Assembly (NCBI RefSeq): GCF_029937755.1
Contig: NZ_JAPYPG010000001.1
Span: forward strand, 806,001 to 870,000
Direction: 5' to 3'
Source of the DNA: Henriciella sp.
GTDB taxonomy: Bacteria > Pseudomonadota > Alphaproteobacteria > Caulobacterales > Hyphomonadaceae
Length of the DNA stretch: 64,000 bases
This document shows positions 53,083 to 61,458 of the stretch, piece by piece. The position numbers and the translations under genes are program-made. The notes below the pieces were generated by a model. The model did not search any database and was not told where the DNA came from. It saw nothing but the letters and a program-made list of their open reading frames with translations. Numbering within the stretch: the stretch's first letter is position 1; the number at the start of each line of letters is the position of its first letter.

Positions 53083-53799
53083 ATGCCAACCCTCGCCCTG
53101 ATCCGCCACGGCCAGAGCCAATGGAACCTCGAAAACCGCTTCACCGGCTGGTGGGATGCTGATCTCACGGCGAATGGCGAAGCCGAAGCGAAACGCGCCG
53201 GTGAGCTGCTGCGCGATGCCGGCTTCGACCCCCGCCAGGCATTCTCCAGCGTTCAGACCCGCGCCATTCGCACGCTCTGGATCACGCTGACCGAGATGGG
53301 GCTTGTCTGGCTGCCGGTCGAGAAACACTGGCGCCTTAACGAGCGCCACTATGGCGGTCTGACCGGCCTCGACAAGAAAGAGACCGCCGAGAAGCACGGC
53401 GCCGATCAGGTCCATATCTGGCGCCGCTCCTATGACACACCGCCACCGGAAATGGAGCCGGGCAGCCAGTACGACCTCTCCGGCGACCCGCGCTATGAGG
53501 GTGTCGATGTGCCAAAAACGGAAAGCCTGAAGCTGACGCTCGAGCGCGTCCTGCCATTCTGGCACGAGTCGATCGCCCCGGTCCTGAAGGGCGGCACCGA
53601 CACCGTCATCGCGGCCCACGGCAACTCGCTGCGCGCGCTGGTCAAGCACCTGTTCGACGTTCCGGACGATACGATCACTGGCGTCGAGATTCCGACCGGC
53701 AATCCGCTGCTGATCGATCTCGATGATGCGCTCAGGCCGGTGAAGGCAAGCTATCTCGATGGTTCGCGTGCCACCGACCTGCCGGCCATCCCCGGCTGA
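53083..53799 (+). CDS. gpmA: 2,3-bisphosphoglycerate-dependent phosphoglycerate mutase
   Basis: A 238-residue glycolytic mutase of the histidine phosphatase family interconverting 3- and 2-phosphoglycerate. LIRHGQSQWNLENRFTGWWD at 6-25 contains the phosphorylated H9. LNERHYGGLTGLDK holds the catalytic glutamate and HGNSLRALVKHL the second histidine. Start: ATG at 53083 gives the usual MPTL opening, with GGA upstream; another in-frame ATG lies four codons earlier (53071). Together with gap and pyk it completes much of lower glycolysis in this window. Confidence 0.95.
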   Translation: MPTLALIRHGQSQWNLENRFTGWWDADLTANGEAEAKRAGELLRDAGFDPRQAFSSVQTRAIRTLWITLTEMGLVWLPVEKHWRLNERHYGGLTGLDKKETAEKHGADQVHIWRRSYDTPPPEMEPGSQYDLSGDPRYEGVDVPKTESLKLTLERVLPFWHESIAPVLKGGTDTVIAAHGNSLRALVKHLFDVPDDTITGVEIPTGNPLLIDLDDALRPVKASYLDGSRATDLPAIPG

Positions 53800-53813
53800 A
53801 GCGGGCGAACGGC

Positions 53814-54668
53814 GTGCCGAATTCGCGCTACATATTGCGGGCCGCAGCGCCTGACGCCATTGGCATTCTTGCCGATGTGGCGGGCTATCTGGCGCGCGCC
53901 GGGCTGAACGTGATCGAAAGCCAGGACTTCGGCGATGCCGATACGCAGCGCTTCTTCATCTGGGTGGAGTTCGAGTCACCAGACGGCTTCAACCGCGACA
54001 CTTTCGAGGCTGGTTTCGCAGCCCTCGCCGAAAAGCGCCAGATGAGCTGGAGCCTGCGGCGCAAGAAAGACCAGCCGCGTGCGCTGGTCCTTGTTTCGAA
54101 GGGCGATCATTGCCTGAATGATCTGCTTTACCGGCACCGTCGTGGCCAGCTCGGCGGGGAGATTACGGCGATTGTCTCCAATCATGAGGATGCCCGCTGG
54201 CTGGCGGACCGCCATGAGCTGCCATTTCACCATGTACCGGTTACGACTGAGACGAAGCTGGAGGCCGAAGACCGGCTGCGCCAGCTCATCCAAGAGACCG
54301 GAAGCGATTTCGTCGTGCTCGCGCGCTACATGCAGGTTCTATCGGATGGGCTTTGCCGCGAGCTGGAAGGCCGGTGCATCAATATCCACCACTCCTTCCT
54401 GCCAAGTTTCAAGGGTGCCAAGCCCTATCACCAGGCGCACAAGCGTGGCGTGAAGCTGATCGGGGCCTCTGCGCACTACGTCACGGCGGATCTCGATGAA
54501 GGTCCGATCATTGCACAGGACGTGTCGCCGGTGGATCATCGCATGGGCGCGCAGCGTATGGCCGAGATCGGCCGCGACATCGAGGCGCGTGTCCTGTCGC
54601 GGGCGGTTACGGCACATGCAGAGGGCCGGGTATTTCTGAACGGTGTGAGAACGGTGGTGTTCGAATGA
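53814..54668 (+). CDS. purU: Formyltetrahydrofolate deformylase
   Basis: A 284-residue enzyme with an N-terminal ACT domain (ILRAAAPDAIGILADVAGYLARAG) and a C-terminal formyltransferase-fold domain. The core INIHHSFLPSFKGAKPYHQA and GASAHYVTADLDEGPII carries the conserved Asn, His and Asp. It hydrolyses 10-formyl-tetrahydrofolate to formate and THF. The start is GTG at 53814, 14 bases after gpmA. Its stop overlaps the next gene by four bases. The formate can feed PurT, encoded at 61459-62643. Confidence 0.95.
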   Translation: MPNSRYILRAAAPDAIGILADVAGYLARAGLNVIESQDFGDADTQRFFIWVEFESPDGFNRDTFEAGFAALAEKRQMSWSLRRKKDQPRALVLVSKGDHCLNDLLYRHRRGQLGGEITAIVSNHEDARWLADRHELPFHHVPVTTETKLEAEDRLRQLIQETGSDFVVLARYMQVLSDGLCRELEGRCINIHHSFLPSFKGAKPYHQAHKRGVKLIGASAHYVTADLDEGPIIAQDVSPVDHRMGAQRMAEIGRDIEARVLSRAVTAHAEGRVFLNGVRTVVFE

Positions 54669-55108
54669 GGGATCAGGACGAGCGACACATGCGACGGGCC
54701 ATCGAGCTGGCAAGGGCCCAGCATGGTCGCACAGGCGAGAACCCTTCGGTGGGATGCGTCATTGTCGGCCCGGATGGCCGGCGTATCTCCGAAGGCGCGA
54801 CCGCCGATGGAGGCCGTCCGCATGCCGAGGAAATGGCACTCGGGCCACTCGAAGGCATCGGCGCAAAGGGCGCGGTGGCCTATGTCACGCTGGAGCCGTG
54901 CCGGGAGCGGACAAATGGCGAGGCGGCCTGTTCGAGGCGGCTGGTCGAATCCGGTGTCTCCAGGGTCGTGGTTGCGGTGATGGACCAGCATCCGAAGGGC
55001 GCAGGTGGCAAGGCCGCCATCGAGCAGTCGGGCGTTTCGGTTGAAGCCGGTGTCTGTGAAGCCGAGGCTGCGGCGCTTTACGAAGACTTCTTCGCGTCGC
55101 TGTCCTGA
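54665..55108 (+). CDS. Stand-alone RibD-like cytidine deaminase-fold protein
   Basis: A 147-residue protein matching only the N-terminal deaminase half of riboflavin enzyme RibD. RRAIELARAQHGRTGENPSVGCVIV is at 10-34; the zinc ligands are H53 (PHAEE) and C79/C89 (TLEPC and ACS). E55 is the proton shuttle. The reductase domain of RibD is absent and no other riboflavin gene is adjacent, so it may be a separate deaminase or a split RibD. The start overlaps the purU stop (ATGA). The 3' end overlaps the convergent glycosyltransferase gene by 31 bases. Confidence 0.82.
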   Translation: MRDQDERHMRRAIELARAQHGRTGENPSVGCVIVGPDGRRISEGATADGGRPHAEEMALGPLEGIGAKGAVAYVTLEPCRERTNGEAACSRRLVESGVSRVVVAVMDQHPKGAGGKAAIEQSGVSVEAGVCEAEAAALYEDFFASLS

Positions 55109-55857
55109 GCGGCTGCCCGGGGATCATCCCATTCCGCAGCAATGCCCGGCTGGCCACGGCGGACCAGCCAGAAGACGCCAAACAGGTCGAAGATGCCGGC
55201 GCCCAGGCGCCCGAGGAAGCCGTATTTCGAGCTGCCATGCCAGCGGCGCCGGTCGTTGACGCGCTCTTCGCGCACGTCCCACCCCGCGCGCTTCATCAGC
55301 GCCGGCAGGAAGCGGTGCATGGAGGCGAAATAGGGCAGTTCGCGAAACGCCTCGGTGCGCATCAGTTTCCAGCCACAGCCGGTATCGGTGGCATCATCGC
55401 GCAGCATGAAACGCCTTATGCCGTTGGCGACGCGCGACTGTAGCCATTTGAAACCGGAATCGTTGCGGCTCTTCCGCTTGCCCGCGATGAGGCCGAGCTT
55501 GCCGAGGTTTCCCGGCACGATGATCTCGTCCCAGAGGCGGCGGGTATCGGCAATGTCGTTCTGTCCGTCCCCGTCGAGAAGCTGCGTCCAGCGTCCGTTT
55601 ACCGCGTGCAGGCCTGTCATCAGCGCGGCGGACTTTCCGGCTCTCTGCACATGGGTGCGGACAATGACCCGGTCGGGTGACTGGGCCTGAGCCTCGGCCA
55701 GTTCCGCAGCCGTGGAATCGGCGGAACAGTCATTCACGCAGACGATCTCGTAATCGATCCCATCGAGGGCGCCGTGGATTTCGTCGATCAGGGGCAGGAC
55801 GTTTCCGGCTTCATTGTGGAAGGGGATGAGGACGCTGAGGTCTCGCGATGGCGTCAC
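55078..55857 (-). CDS. Family 2 glycosyltransferase, dolichol-phosphate mannosyltransferase-like
   Basis: A 259-residue GT-A fold transferase. SVLIPFHNEAGNVLPLIDEI (8-27) and VCVNDCSADST (39-49) form the nucleotide site, QLLDGDGQND (92-101) the metal-binding DxD and TDTGCGWKLMRTEAF a conserved acceptor region. A hydrophobic C-terminal stretch (FGRLGAGIFDLFGVFWLV type) may touch the membrane. Relatives transfer a sugar to polyprenyl phosphate. Its start overlaps the zapA stop by four bases, and its end overlaps the convergent deaminase gene by 31 bases. Confidence 0.88.
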   Translation of the reverse strand: MTPSRDLSVLIPFHNEAGNVLPLIDEIHGALDGIDYEIVCVNDCSADSTAAELAEAQAQSPDRVIVRTHVQRAGKSAALMTGLHAVNGRWTQLLDGDGQNDIADTRRLWDEIIVPGNLGKLGLIAGKRKSRNDSGFKWLQSRVANGIRRFMLRDDATDTGCGWKLMRTEAFRELPYFASMHRFLPALMKRAGWDVREERVNDRRRWHGSSKYGFLGRLGAGIFDLFGVFWLVRRGQPGIAAEWDDPRAAAQDSDAKKSS

Positions 55858-56159
55858 TGACCGGCCTCGATGCGTTCGGCGAGTGCCTCGATCCGGGCGG
55901 CTGCGTCAGACAGGGCTGAGGCGGCCTTCTGCGAGGAGAGGTCTGCCGGAGCCCCGCGATGAGCATGATCAAGTTCGTCGAGCAGAGCGAGGGCGGCGAC
56001 AAGCAGCAGACGGGCTTCGCCGATATCGCCGACCGCACCCGCAATCTGGCGCACGCGTTTGTCCAGATCTTTCGAAAGAGAGACCAGCCGGGCTTCCTGT
56101 CCGGGCGCACAGGCGACGGAATAATCCCGTCCGCGAATCGTGATGTCAGCCTTGGCCAT
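55854..56159 (-). CDS. zapA: Cell division protein ZapA
   Basis: A 101-residue protein: an N-terminal beta domain (ADITIRGRDYSVACAPGQEARL) followed by a long coiled coil, which in ZapA bundles FtsZ protofilaments. Length and layout fit. The start overlaps the stop of the upstream DUF4164-like gene (TGATG), and its own stop overlaps the glycosyltransferase gene. zapA beside tkt is a common alphaproteobacterial arrangement. The 6S RNA often found near zapA is not in this tightly packed cluster. Confidence 0.9.
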   Translation of the reverse strand: MAKADITIRGRDYSVACAPGQEARLVSLSKDLDKRVRQIAGAVGDIGEARLLLVAALALLDELDHAHRGAPADLSSQKAASALSDAAARIEALAERIEAGQ

Positions 56160-56434
56160 CAGCTTGCTCCGTCGCGGTTGAGGGCGGCACGCACCTCTTC
56201 AATCGCCGCGCCTAGCGCTTCGGAGGCCTCGTCGGCAAGGGCCTGCAGCTGGCGTTCGCGGGCGAGCGATGCGTCGAGTTCGTCGGCCAGACGGGCCCGG
56301 TCGGCCACCATGGCGGAGAGTTCGCGCCGTACGACGCCCGGGTCGCCGGCCCGTTCAAACAGGCTTTCGAGCGCCCCTTCGAGGCGGGAAAGGGCGTTGT
56401 CGAGTCTGTCGGCTGCTGAGGTCACTTTATCCAT
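56159..56434 (-). CDS. DUF4164-like small coiled-coil protein
   Basis: A 91-residue, nearly all-helical, acidic protein (MDKVTSAADRLDNALSRLEG, then LADELDASLARERQLQAL) with heptad-like spacing of Leu and Ala over its whole length. Small coiled-coil proteins of this type accompany zapA in alphaproteobacteria and have unknown function. The frame opens 63 codons earlier across the tkt start region, so ATG at 56434 is preferred although its ribosome-binding site is weak. It is translationally coupled to zapA. About 90 bases separate it from divergent tkt. Confidence 0.8.
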   Translation of the reverse strand: MDKVTSAADRLDNALSRLEGALESLFERAGDPGVVRRELSAMVADRARLADELDASLARERQLQALADEASEALGAAIEEVRAALNRDGAS

Positions 56435-56523
56435 TGAGTTTTCGATAGCAGGATGCAGGCCAATTCGCCAAGCAGGTTGACAGCAAAGCCTGCGCCCGTC
56501 CAAAGCGAAACAAACAACGGGGA

Positions 56524-58497
56524 ATGATGATGTCAGTTGAGCACAAGGACATGGCGAACGCCATTCGAGCCCTTTCCATGGATGCGGTCGAGCAGGCCAA
56601 ATCGGGACATGTGGGCCTCCCACTCGGGATGGCTGATATCGCTACCATTTTGTGGACGCACTATCTGAAGCACGACCCATCCGATCCCACCTGGCCGGAC
56701 CGGGACCGCTTCGTCCTGTCGGCCGGCCATGGCTCCATGCTGATCTATTCCCTGCTCCATCTAACCGGATATGACAGTGTCAGCCGCGACGATATCCGCA
56801 ATTTCCGCCAGCTCGGATCGAAGACGCCGGGCCATCCGGAAAATTTTGTGACCCCCGGCGTTGAGACCACCACCGGCCCACTTGGGCAGGGGCTTGCCAC
56901 CGCCGTCGGCATGGCCATTGCCGAGCGCCATCTGAACGCCCGTTTTGGCGACGACCTCGTCGATCACAAGACCTGGGTCATTGCTGGCGATGGCTGCCTC
57001 ATGGAAGGCGTCAGCCAGGAAGCGATCACGCTGGCCGGGCACATGAGGCTCAACAAGCTGATCGTGCTGTTCGACGACAATGAAGTGACGATTGACGGTT
57101 CGACCGAGCTGTCGGACTCCACTGACCAGTGCAAGCGCTTCGAGGCGGCCGGCTGGGTGACGAAGCGTATCGACGGTCACAAGACCGAGGACATTTACGA
57201 CGCGCTGGCCTGGGCGCAGGAGCAGGACAAGCCGGTCATGATCGCCTGCAAGACGATCATCGGCTATGGCGCGCCGACGATTGCCGGCACAGGCAAGGCG
57301 CATGGTGGCCCGTATGGCGCCGAAGAAATTGCCGGCATCCGCAAGAATATCGGCTGGGACCACCCACCTTTCGACATCCCGGAAGACGTCGAGCATGCCT
57401 GGAAGCGCGAAGGCGCGCATGCGGCACACCTCCACGGCGAATGGGCCAAGCGCCTCGAAGCCTCCGGCAAGAAGGCGGACTTCGAACAGGCCATGGCCTG
57501 TGAACTCGGCGATGTCGCTGCGATTGTTCGCGCGCACAAGAAAGACGTCGTCGAAGGCGGCAAGGATGATGCAACACGCAAATGGTCCGGCGCTGTCCTC
57601 GAGAAGCTGACCGAGGCGATCCCGCACATGGTCGGCGGTTCGGCTGACCTGTCTGGCTCCAACAACACGAAGGCCAAATGCCAGGAGCCGATGACGCCGG
57701 ACAATTGGGGTGGGCGCTATATCCATTATGGTGTGCGCGAGCACGGCATGGCCGCCGCCATGAACGGCATGGCCCTGCACAAGGGCATCATTCCCTATTC
57801 CGGCACCTTCCTTGTCTTTGCGGACTATTCGCGTGCAGCCATCCGGCTCGGTGCGCTGATGGGCACGAATGTCGTCCACGTCATGACCCACGACTCCATC
57901 GGCCTCGGTGAGGACGGCCCGACCCACCAGCCGGTCGAGCATGTCGCGAGCCTGCGGGCGATGCCGAACATGATGGTCTTCCGCCCGGCTGACGGTGTGG
58001 AAACGGCGGAATGCTGGGAGCTGGCGCTGAAACACCAGACCGGCCCGTCGACCATCGCGCTGACGCGCCAGACGGTGAAATCGGTCCGCACCGAGCATGT
58101 CGAGGAAAATCTCTCGGCACGAGGCGGTTATGTGCTTTCGCCAGCCAAGGGCGAGGAGAAGGTCGTCCTCGTTGCGACTGGGTCGGAAGTCGAAGTCACT
58201 ATGGCTGCCCAGGCCGCGCTCGAGGACAAGGGCATAGGCGCCCGCGTTGTCTCGATGCCGTGCATGGAGCTGTTCGAAGCCCAGGATGCGGCCTATCAGA
58301 GCCGCACGCTTGGCGGTGACCTGCCCAAGGTTGCCATTGAAGCGGGCGTTCGCTTCGGCTGGGACCGCTGGATCGGCCATGATGGCGGCTTTGTCGGCAT
58401 GGACAGCTTTGGGGCGAGCGCACCGTACAAGGACCTCTACAAGCGCTTCGGCATCACGCCGGAGGGTGTTGTGGGGGCCGTCGAGGCGCTGCTGTAA
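56524..58497 (+). CDS. tkt: Transketolase
   Basis: A 657-residue thiamine-diphosphate enzyme of the non-oxidative pentose phosphate pathway. MDAVEQAKSGHVGLPLGMAD, TGPLGQGLATAVGMA, the ThDP motif GDGCLMEGVSQEA (about 155-167) through NEVTIDG, and the C-terminal-half GVREHGMAAAMNG and HDSIGLGEDGPTHQPVEH are all intact. Three consecutive ATG/ATG/ATG codons open the gene; GGGGAA precedes the first. It is divergent from the zapA group. In many relatives gap follows directly; here it is about 5 kb away, displaced by the citrate synthase homologues and others. Confidence 0.96.
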   Translation: MMMSVEHKDMANAIRALSMDAVEQAKSGHVGLPLGMADIATILWTHYLKHDPSDPTWPDRDRFVLSAGHGSMLIYSLLHLTGYDSVSRDDIRNFRQLGSKTPGHPENFVTPGVETTTGPLGQGLATAVGMAIAERHLNARFGDDLVDHKTWVIAGDGCLMEGVSQEAITLAGHMRLNKLIVLFDDNEVTIDGSTELSDSTDQCKRFEAAGWVTKRIDGHKTEDIYDALAWAQEQDKPVMIACKTIIGYGAPTIAGTGKAHGGPYGAEEIAGIRKNIGWDHPPFDIPEDVEHAWKREGAHAAHLHGEWAKRLEASGKKADFEQAMACELGDVAAIVRAHKKDVVEGGKDDATRKWSGAVLEKLTEAIPHMVGGSADLSGSNNTKAKCQEPMTPDNWGGRYIHYGVREHGMAAAMNGMALHKGIIPYSGTFLVFADYSRAAIRLGALMGTNVVHVMTHDSIGLGEDGPTHQPVEHVASLRAMPNMMVFRPADGVETAECWELALKHQTGPSTIALTRQTVKSVRTEHVEENLSARGGYVLSPAKGEEKVVLVATGSEVEVTMAAQAALEDKGIGARVVSMPCMELFEAQDAAYQSRTLGGDLPKVAIEAGVRFGWDRWIGHDGGFVGMDSFGASAPYKDLYKRFGITPEGVVGAVEALL

Positions 58498-58550
58498 AGT
58501 AGGCTGGGTACGGTCAAAGTCTTTTTTTTCTCCGCCTTCCCGGCGCAAGC

Positions 58551-58599
58551 TGGGACCCATGGCGGTCGAGAGCGCACTTTCCAGCCGCCATGGACCCCA
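58551..58599. repeat. Inverted repeat downstream of tkt (REP-like)
   Basis: Arms CCATGGCGG (58557-58565) and CCGCCATGG (58585-58593), each flanked by a partly matching TGGG/CCCA, enclose a 19-base spacer. A T8 run precedes it (58522-58529) but no stem stands before that run, so it is not a normal terminator. The gap from 58498 to 58636 holds no gene. Confidence 0.55.
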
Positions 58600-58636
58600 C
58601 CTCGCGGCGGGGAAGCGGCTCCTGAGGGCAACCAGC

Positions 58637-59767
58637 CTAATCCCCGGTATAGGTGGCGCGCGGCCGGATCAGCTTGCCGGTGGCCAGTTGTTCCATCGCG
58701 TGCGCAATCCAGCCTGCCATCCGCCCGCTCGCGAAGATGAGGAAGGGCGCATCGTCCGGCAGGTCGAGCGCGATCGTCAGCGCAGCGAGCGCCATGTCTA
58801 TATTGGCGGGGTGCCCGTCCGCCTCTTCGGCCGCCCTTATCGCGTCAGCCAGAGCGGGTTCGGCTTGTAGCCAGCCAAGAAGCGCTGCGGCGCGTGGGTC
58901 GCCTGCCGGATAGAGGGCATGCCCAACCGCCGGAATGCGTTCACCACGGGCCGCGATGGCAGCGAGTGCCGCATCGCTTCCCTGCTCGAGCGCGGCCTTG
59001 AGATAGGCAAGTGCGCGGGCGGAGGCCTCACCGTGCAGGGGACCGGTGAGCGTCGCGCAGCCGGCAAGGGCGCACGCGGCAAGCGAGCTGCCCGTGGACG
59101 CGGCAATTCTTGTTGCGAAAGTGGACGGATTGAGTTCGTGATCGGCCACAAGGACCAGCGCCCGGCGGATGAGGTCACTGCCCCTTTCGTCGAGATCCCA
59201 GAACAGGCCGAGACGGTCGTGAAACGGGGCAGATCCGCCACGATCCGAAATGGCCCGGCAGGCGCCGTCGAGGAGTTCCGCTGCGTCGCGCGCGAGTGCC
59301 TCCCGGCCCCGGCCAAAGCCCGGCAGGTCCGTCGTGGCCCGCATGGTCAGCCATGACAAAAGTCGCGTCTTGCCGGTATTGCCGGCGATGTCGGGTGCCA
59401 GCAGCGCCGCGCCGGGCTCGACATCAGTCTGCCAGAGCAGGGCGGCCACCTCTTCCAGCGTCCCCGTTTCAGCCAGCGAGACGGCGTCTTCGCCGCGATA
59501 GACCAGCCGTCCGCCTCGCACGGTGGTGATCGCAGTTTCCATGACAGGGTCGCCCCAGGCGATGGTGCCTTCTGCGATCGCGCCGCGGGCGCGACCGGTG
59601 CGGCGGCGTTTCAGGAAGGCTTCGATGTCGGGCAGGGAATAAAGGCTGACGCGCGGGTCTTCCTCCTGCGGACGCGAGGTGATGAGCCCACGGCTCACAT
59701 AGGCGTAAAGCGTTTGCGGCTTGACCGCGAGGCGGGAAAGCGCGTCGTCACGGGTGATCCAGTTCAT
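58637..59767 (-). CDS. Citrate synthase-family protein with N-terminal helix-turn-helix
   Basis: A 376-residue fusion. Residues 1-60 form a MerR/excisionase-like DNA-binding domain (ITRDDALSRLAVKPQTLYAY, then SRGLITSRP). Residues from 75 on are a citrate synthase fold. The active site is HELNPSTF at 210-217, H245 in GPLHGEA, H283 in VGHALYP, and an aspartate at D324 (NIDMALAAL) in the place of the catalytic acid. So it could be active, regulatory, or both. Its -10 element TATAAT ends seven bases before the ATG, suggesting a leaderless message. It is divergent from the homologue at 59843 across an inverted repeat. Confidence 0.87.
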   Translation of the reverse strand: MNWITRDDALSRLAVKPQTLYAYVSRGLITSRPQEEDPRVSLYSLPDIEAFLKRRRTGRARGAIAEGTIAWGDPVMETAITTVRGGRLVYRGEDAVSLAETGTLEEVAALLWQTDVEPGAALLAPDIAGNTGKTRLLSWLTMRATTDLPGFGRGREALARDAAELLDGACRAISDRGGSAPFHDRLGLFWDLDERGSDLIRRALVLVADHELNPSTFATRIAASTGSSLAACALAGCATLTGPLHGEASARALAYLKAALEQGSDAALAAIAARGERIPAVGHALYPAGDPRAAALLGWLQAEPALADAIRAAEEADGHPANIDMALAALTIALDLPDDAPFLIFASGRMAGWIAHAMEQLATGKLIRPRATYTGD

Positions 59768-59770
59768 ACA

Positions 59771-59787
59771 TTGATTATATTGATCAA
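59771..59787. promoter_or_regulatory. Candidate operator/promoter between the citrate synthase homologues
   Basis: TTGAT (59771-59775) and ATCAA (59783-59787) form an inverted repeat, with the eight-base palindrome TTGATCAA at 59780-59787. On the minus strand TATAAT (59779-59774) is a perfect -10 for the HTH-fused gene whose ATG is at 59767. A site for autoregulation by the HTH domain is inferred. Confidence 0.45.
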
Positions 59788-59842
59788 GATTGACGAACGC
59801 TAGCCCTCAACGCCATTTCTCCACCAGATACGAAGGAGAGAG

Positions 59843-60913
59843 ATGATGGATAGCGGACTTGAAAACATTATCGCCGCCGAGACCATCCTGTCGGATGTTG
59901 ATGGCAAGGCCGGACGGTTGATCATTCGCGGCTGGCCGGTCGAAGAGCTGGCAGCGACGAAACGCTACGAGGAAGACTTGCACCTGCTCTGGACAGGCTT
60001 CTTCGATGCTCTCGGGGATCCGGACAGCGTGCAGCGATCGCTCGGCGAGGCGCGTGTCTCCGCTTTCGGGAAGGTGGGCAGCTTGCCTCGGGATGCCGGG
60101 GTCGTGGCGGCCCTCCGGACAGGATGGTCGCTGCTGGAAGACGATGAAAGCCTCGACACGGCCCTGTCGCTGGCGGCGGGCGCAGCGGTCTTTACCGCCG
60201 CCGCCGTCCGGATCGCCAGAGGGCAGGCGCCCGTGGCACCCGACCCGTCGCTGTCGCAATCGGCCGACATGCTGAAGATGATGCGGGGCGAACCAGCCAC
60301 AGAGGCCGAAGCCCGCGCGCTGGACGCCTATCTCTGCACGGTCAGCGACCATGGGCTGAATGCCTCGACCTTTGCGGCTCGCGTGATCGCATCGACGCGG
60401 GCCGGTCTGGGGTCGGCGGCGATTGGTGGCCTTTCGGCGCTCAAGGGTCCGTTGCATGGCGGCGCGCCGGGCCCCGTGCTGGACATGCTTGACGAAATCG
60501 GGGCGCCCGAGGCCGCAGAGGGCTGGATCGATGCCGCGCTTGGGCGCGGCGAGCGCCTGATGGGCTTCGGGCACCGTGTCTACCGGGTGCGCGACCCGCG
60601 TGCCGATGCACTGAAGACGGCTGTGGCGAAGCTTCCGGGCACGTCCGGGCGGATCGGGTTCGCCGAGTATATCGAAACGGTGGTGCTAGAACGGCTCGCG
60701 CAGAAATACCCGGACCGCCCGCTGGAAACGAATGTCGAATTCTACACCGCCGTGCTACTCGAGGCGCTGGAGATCCCGCGTGACGCGTTCACAGCGATTT
60801 TCGCGACTGGCCGCGTGCTGGGCTGGATCGCCCATGCCAGCGAGCAGATTGCCGAGAAGCGGCTGGTGCGTCCGAAATCCATCTATCGCGGGCCTGTGCC
60901 GGAAGCGGCCTGA
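59843..60913 (+). CDS. Citrate/methylcitrate synthase-family protein
   Basis: A 356-residue citrate synthase homologue, shorter than the usual 430. Active-site elements are SDHGLNASTF at 168-177, H205 in GPLHGGAPG and H244 in GFGHRVYRVRDPR. The catalytic aspartate normally found in (P/A)NVDFYS is a glutamate here: TNVEFYTA, E299. The acceptor and acyl-CoA used are therefore uncertain. AAGGAGAG stands just before the ATG. It is divergent from the HTH-fused homologue with a 75-base gap, a pairing that suggests a joint function outside the ordinary TCA cycle. Confidence 0.88.
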   Translation: MMDSGLENIIAAETILSDVDGKAGRLIIRGWPVEELAATKRYEEDLHLLWTGFFDALGDPDSVQRSLGEARVSAFGKVGSLPRDAGVVAALRTGWSLLEDDESLDTALSLAAGAAVFTAAAVRIARGQAPVAPDPSLSQSADMLKMMRGEPATEAEARALDAYLCTVSDHGLNASTFAARVIASTRAGLGSAAIGGLSALKGPLHGGAPGPVLDMLDEIGAPEAAEGWIDAALGRGERLMGFGHRVYRVRDPRADALKTAVAKLPGTSGRIGFAEYIETVVLERLAQKYPDRPLETNVEFYTAVLLEALEIPRDAFTAIFATGRVLGWIAHASEQIAEKRLVRPKSIYRGPVPEAA

Positions 60914-60995
60914 CCGGCTGAGCCAGGGCCCCCCTTTTCTTGTTGGCTGATTTGTGGCTCTTGCGCTCTTGGGTCTTTCCAAGGGGTAGGAAGCG

Positions 60996-61457
60996 ATGAG
61001 CTGGGACGTTCTTTTTATGCTGGTGAGCGCTGTGGTCGTGCCAGCCTGGCTGCTGCTCGTGCTCGCGCCGGGGTGGCGCACGACGCAGCTGGTCGTGCAT
61101 TCGGGAATATACCCGCTCTTCCTGGGCTCCATCTACTCGATCTGCCTCATCGCCTCGCTCTTTTTTGGTGTTTCTGCGGAAGGAACCGGCTTCTCCTCGA
61201 TCGCGGCGGTCTCGGCCCTGTTTGATCACCCGAATGGCGTGATCATCGGTTGGACGCATTATCTCGTCTTCGACCTCTTCGTCGGTGCGTGGATCGGTCG
61301 TGATGCCCAGCGCCGCGGCCTCCCGCATCTGGCGGTGGCGCCTTGCCTGATCGCGACCTTCCTCTTCGGCCCGCTCGGCCTGCTGGCCTACATGCTGGTG
61401 CGCTTCAGCCGCGGCGAGGGCCTGAGCCTGTTTGAAACTGATACAGCGGAGCGCTGA
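60996..61457 (+). CDS. ABA4-like (DUF4281) membrane protein
   Basis: A 153-residue protein with four hydrophobic helices (about 5-25, 38-58, 84-100, 112-135). The stretch [20 protein letters not shown] followed by IGRDAQRRG is the signature of the DUF4281 family, named after plant ABA4 (neoxanthin formation); the bacterial role is unknown. It follows the citrate synthase homologue by 82 bases and ends one base before purT. A link to carotenoids cannot be supported from the neighbours. Confidence 0.85.
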   Translation: MSWDVLFMLVSAVVVPAWLLLVLAPGWRTTQLVVHSGIYPLFLGSIYSICLIASLFFGVSAEGTGFSSIAAVSALFDHPNGVIIGWTHYLVFDLFVGAWIGRDAQRRGLPHLAVAPCLIATFLFGPLGLLAYMLVRFSRGEGLSLFETDTAER

Positions 61458-61458
61458 T

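Noticed and set aside
55854-56523. 6S RNA gene near zapA
   Set aside because: Genes overlap or nearly abut here, and the only gap (56435-56523) is too short for 6S RNA.
58522-58529. T8 run after tkt as a terminator
   Set aside because: No GC stem stands directly before it; the nearby inverted repeat lies after the T run.
56761-58560. 599-codon open frame on the minus strand
   Set aside because: Antisense to transketolase, rich in Arg, His and Ala, no recognisable motif; a composition shadow.
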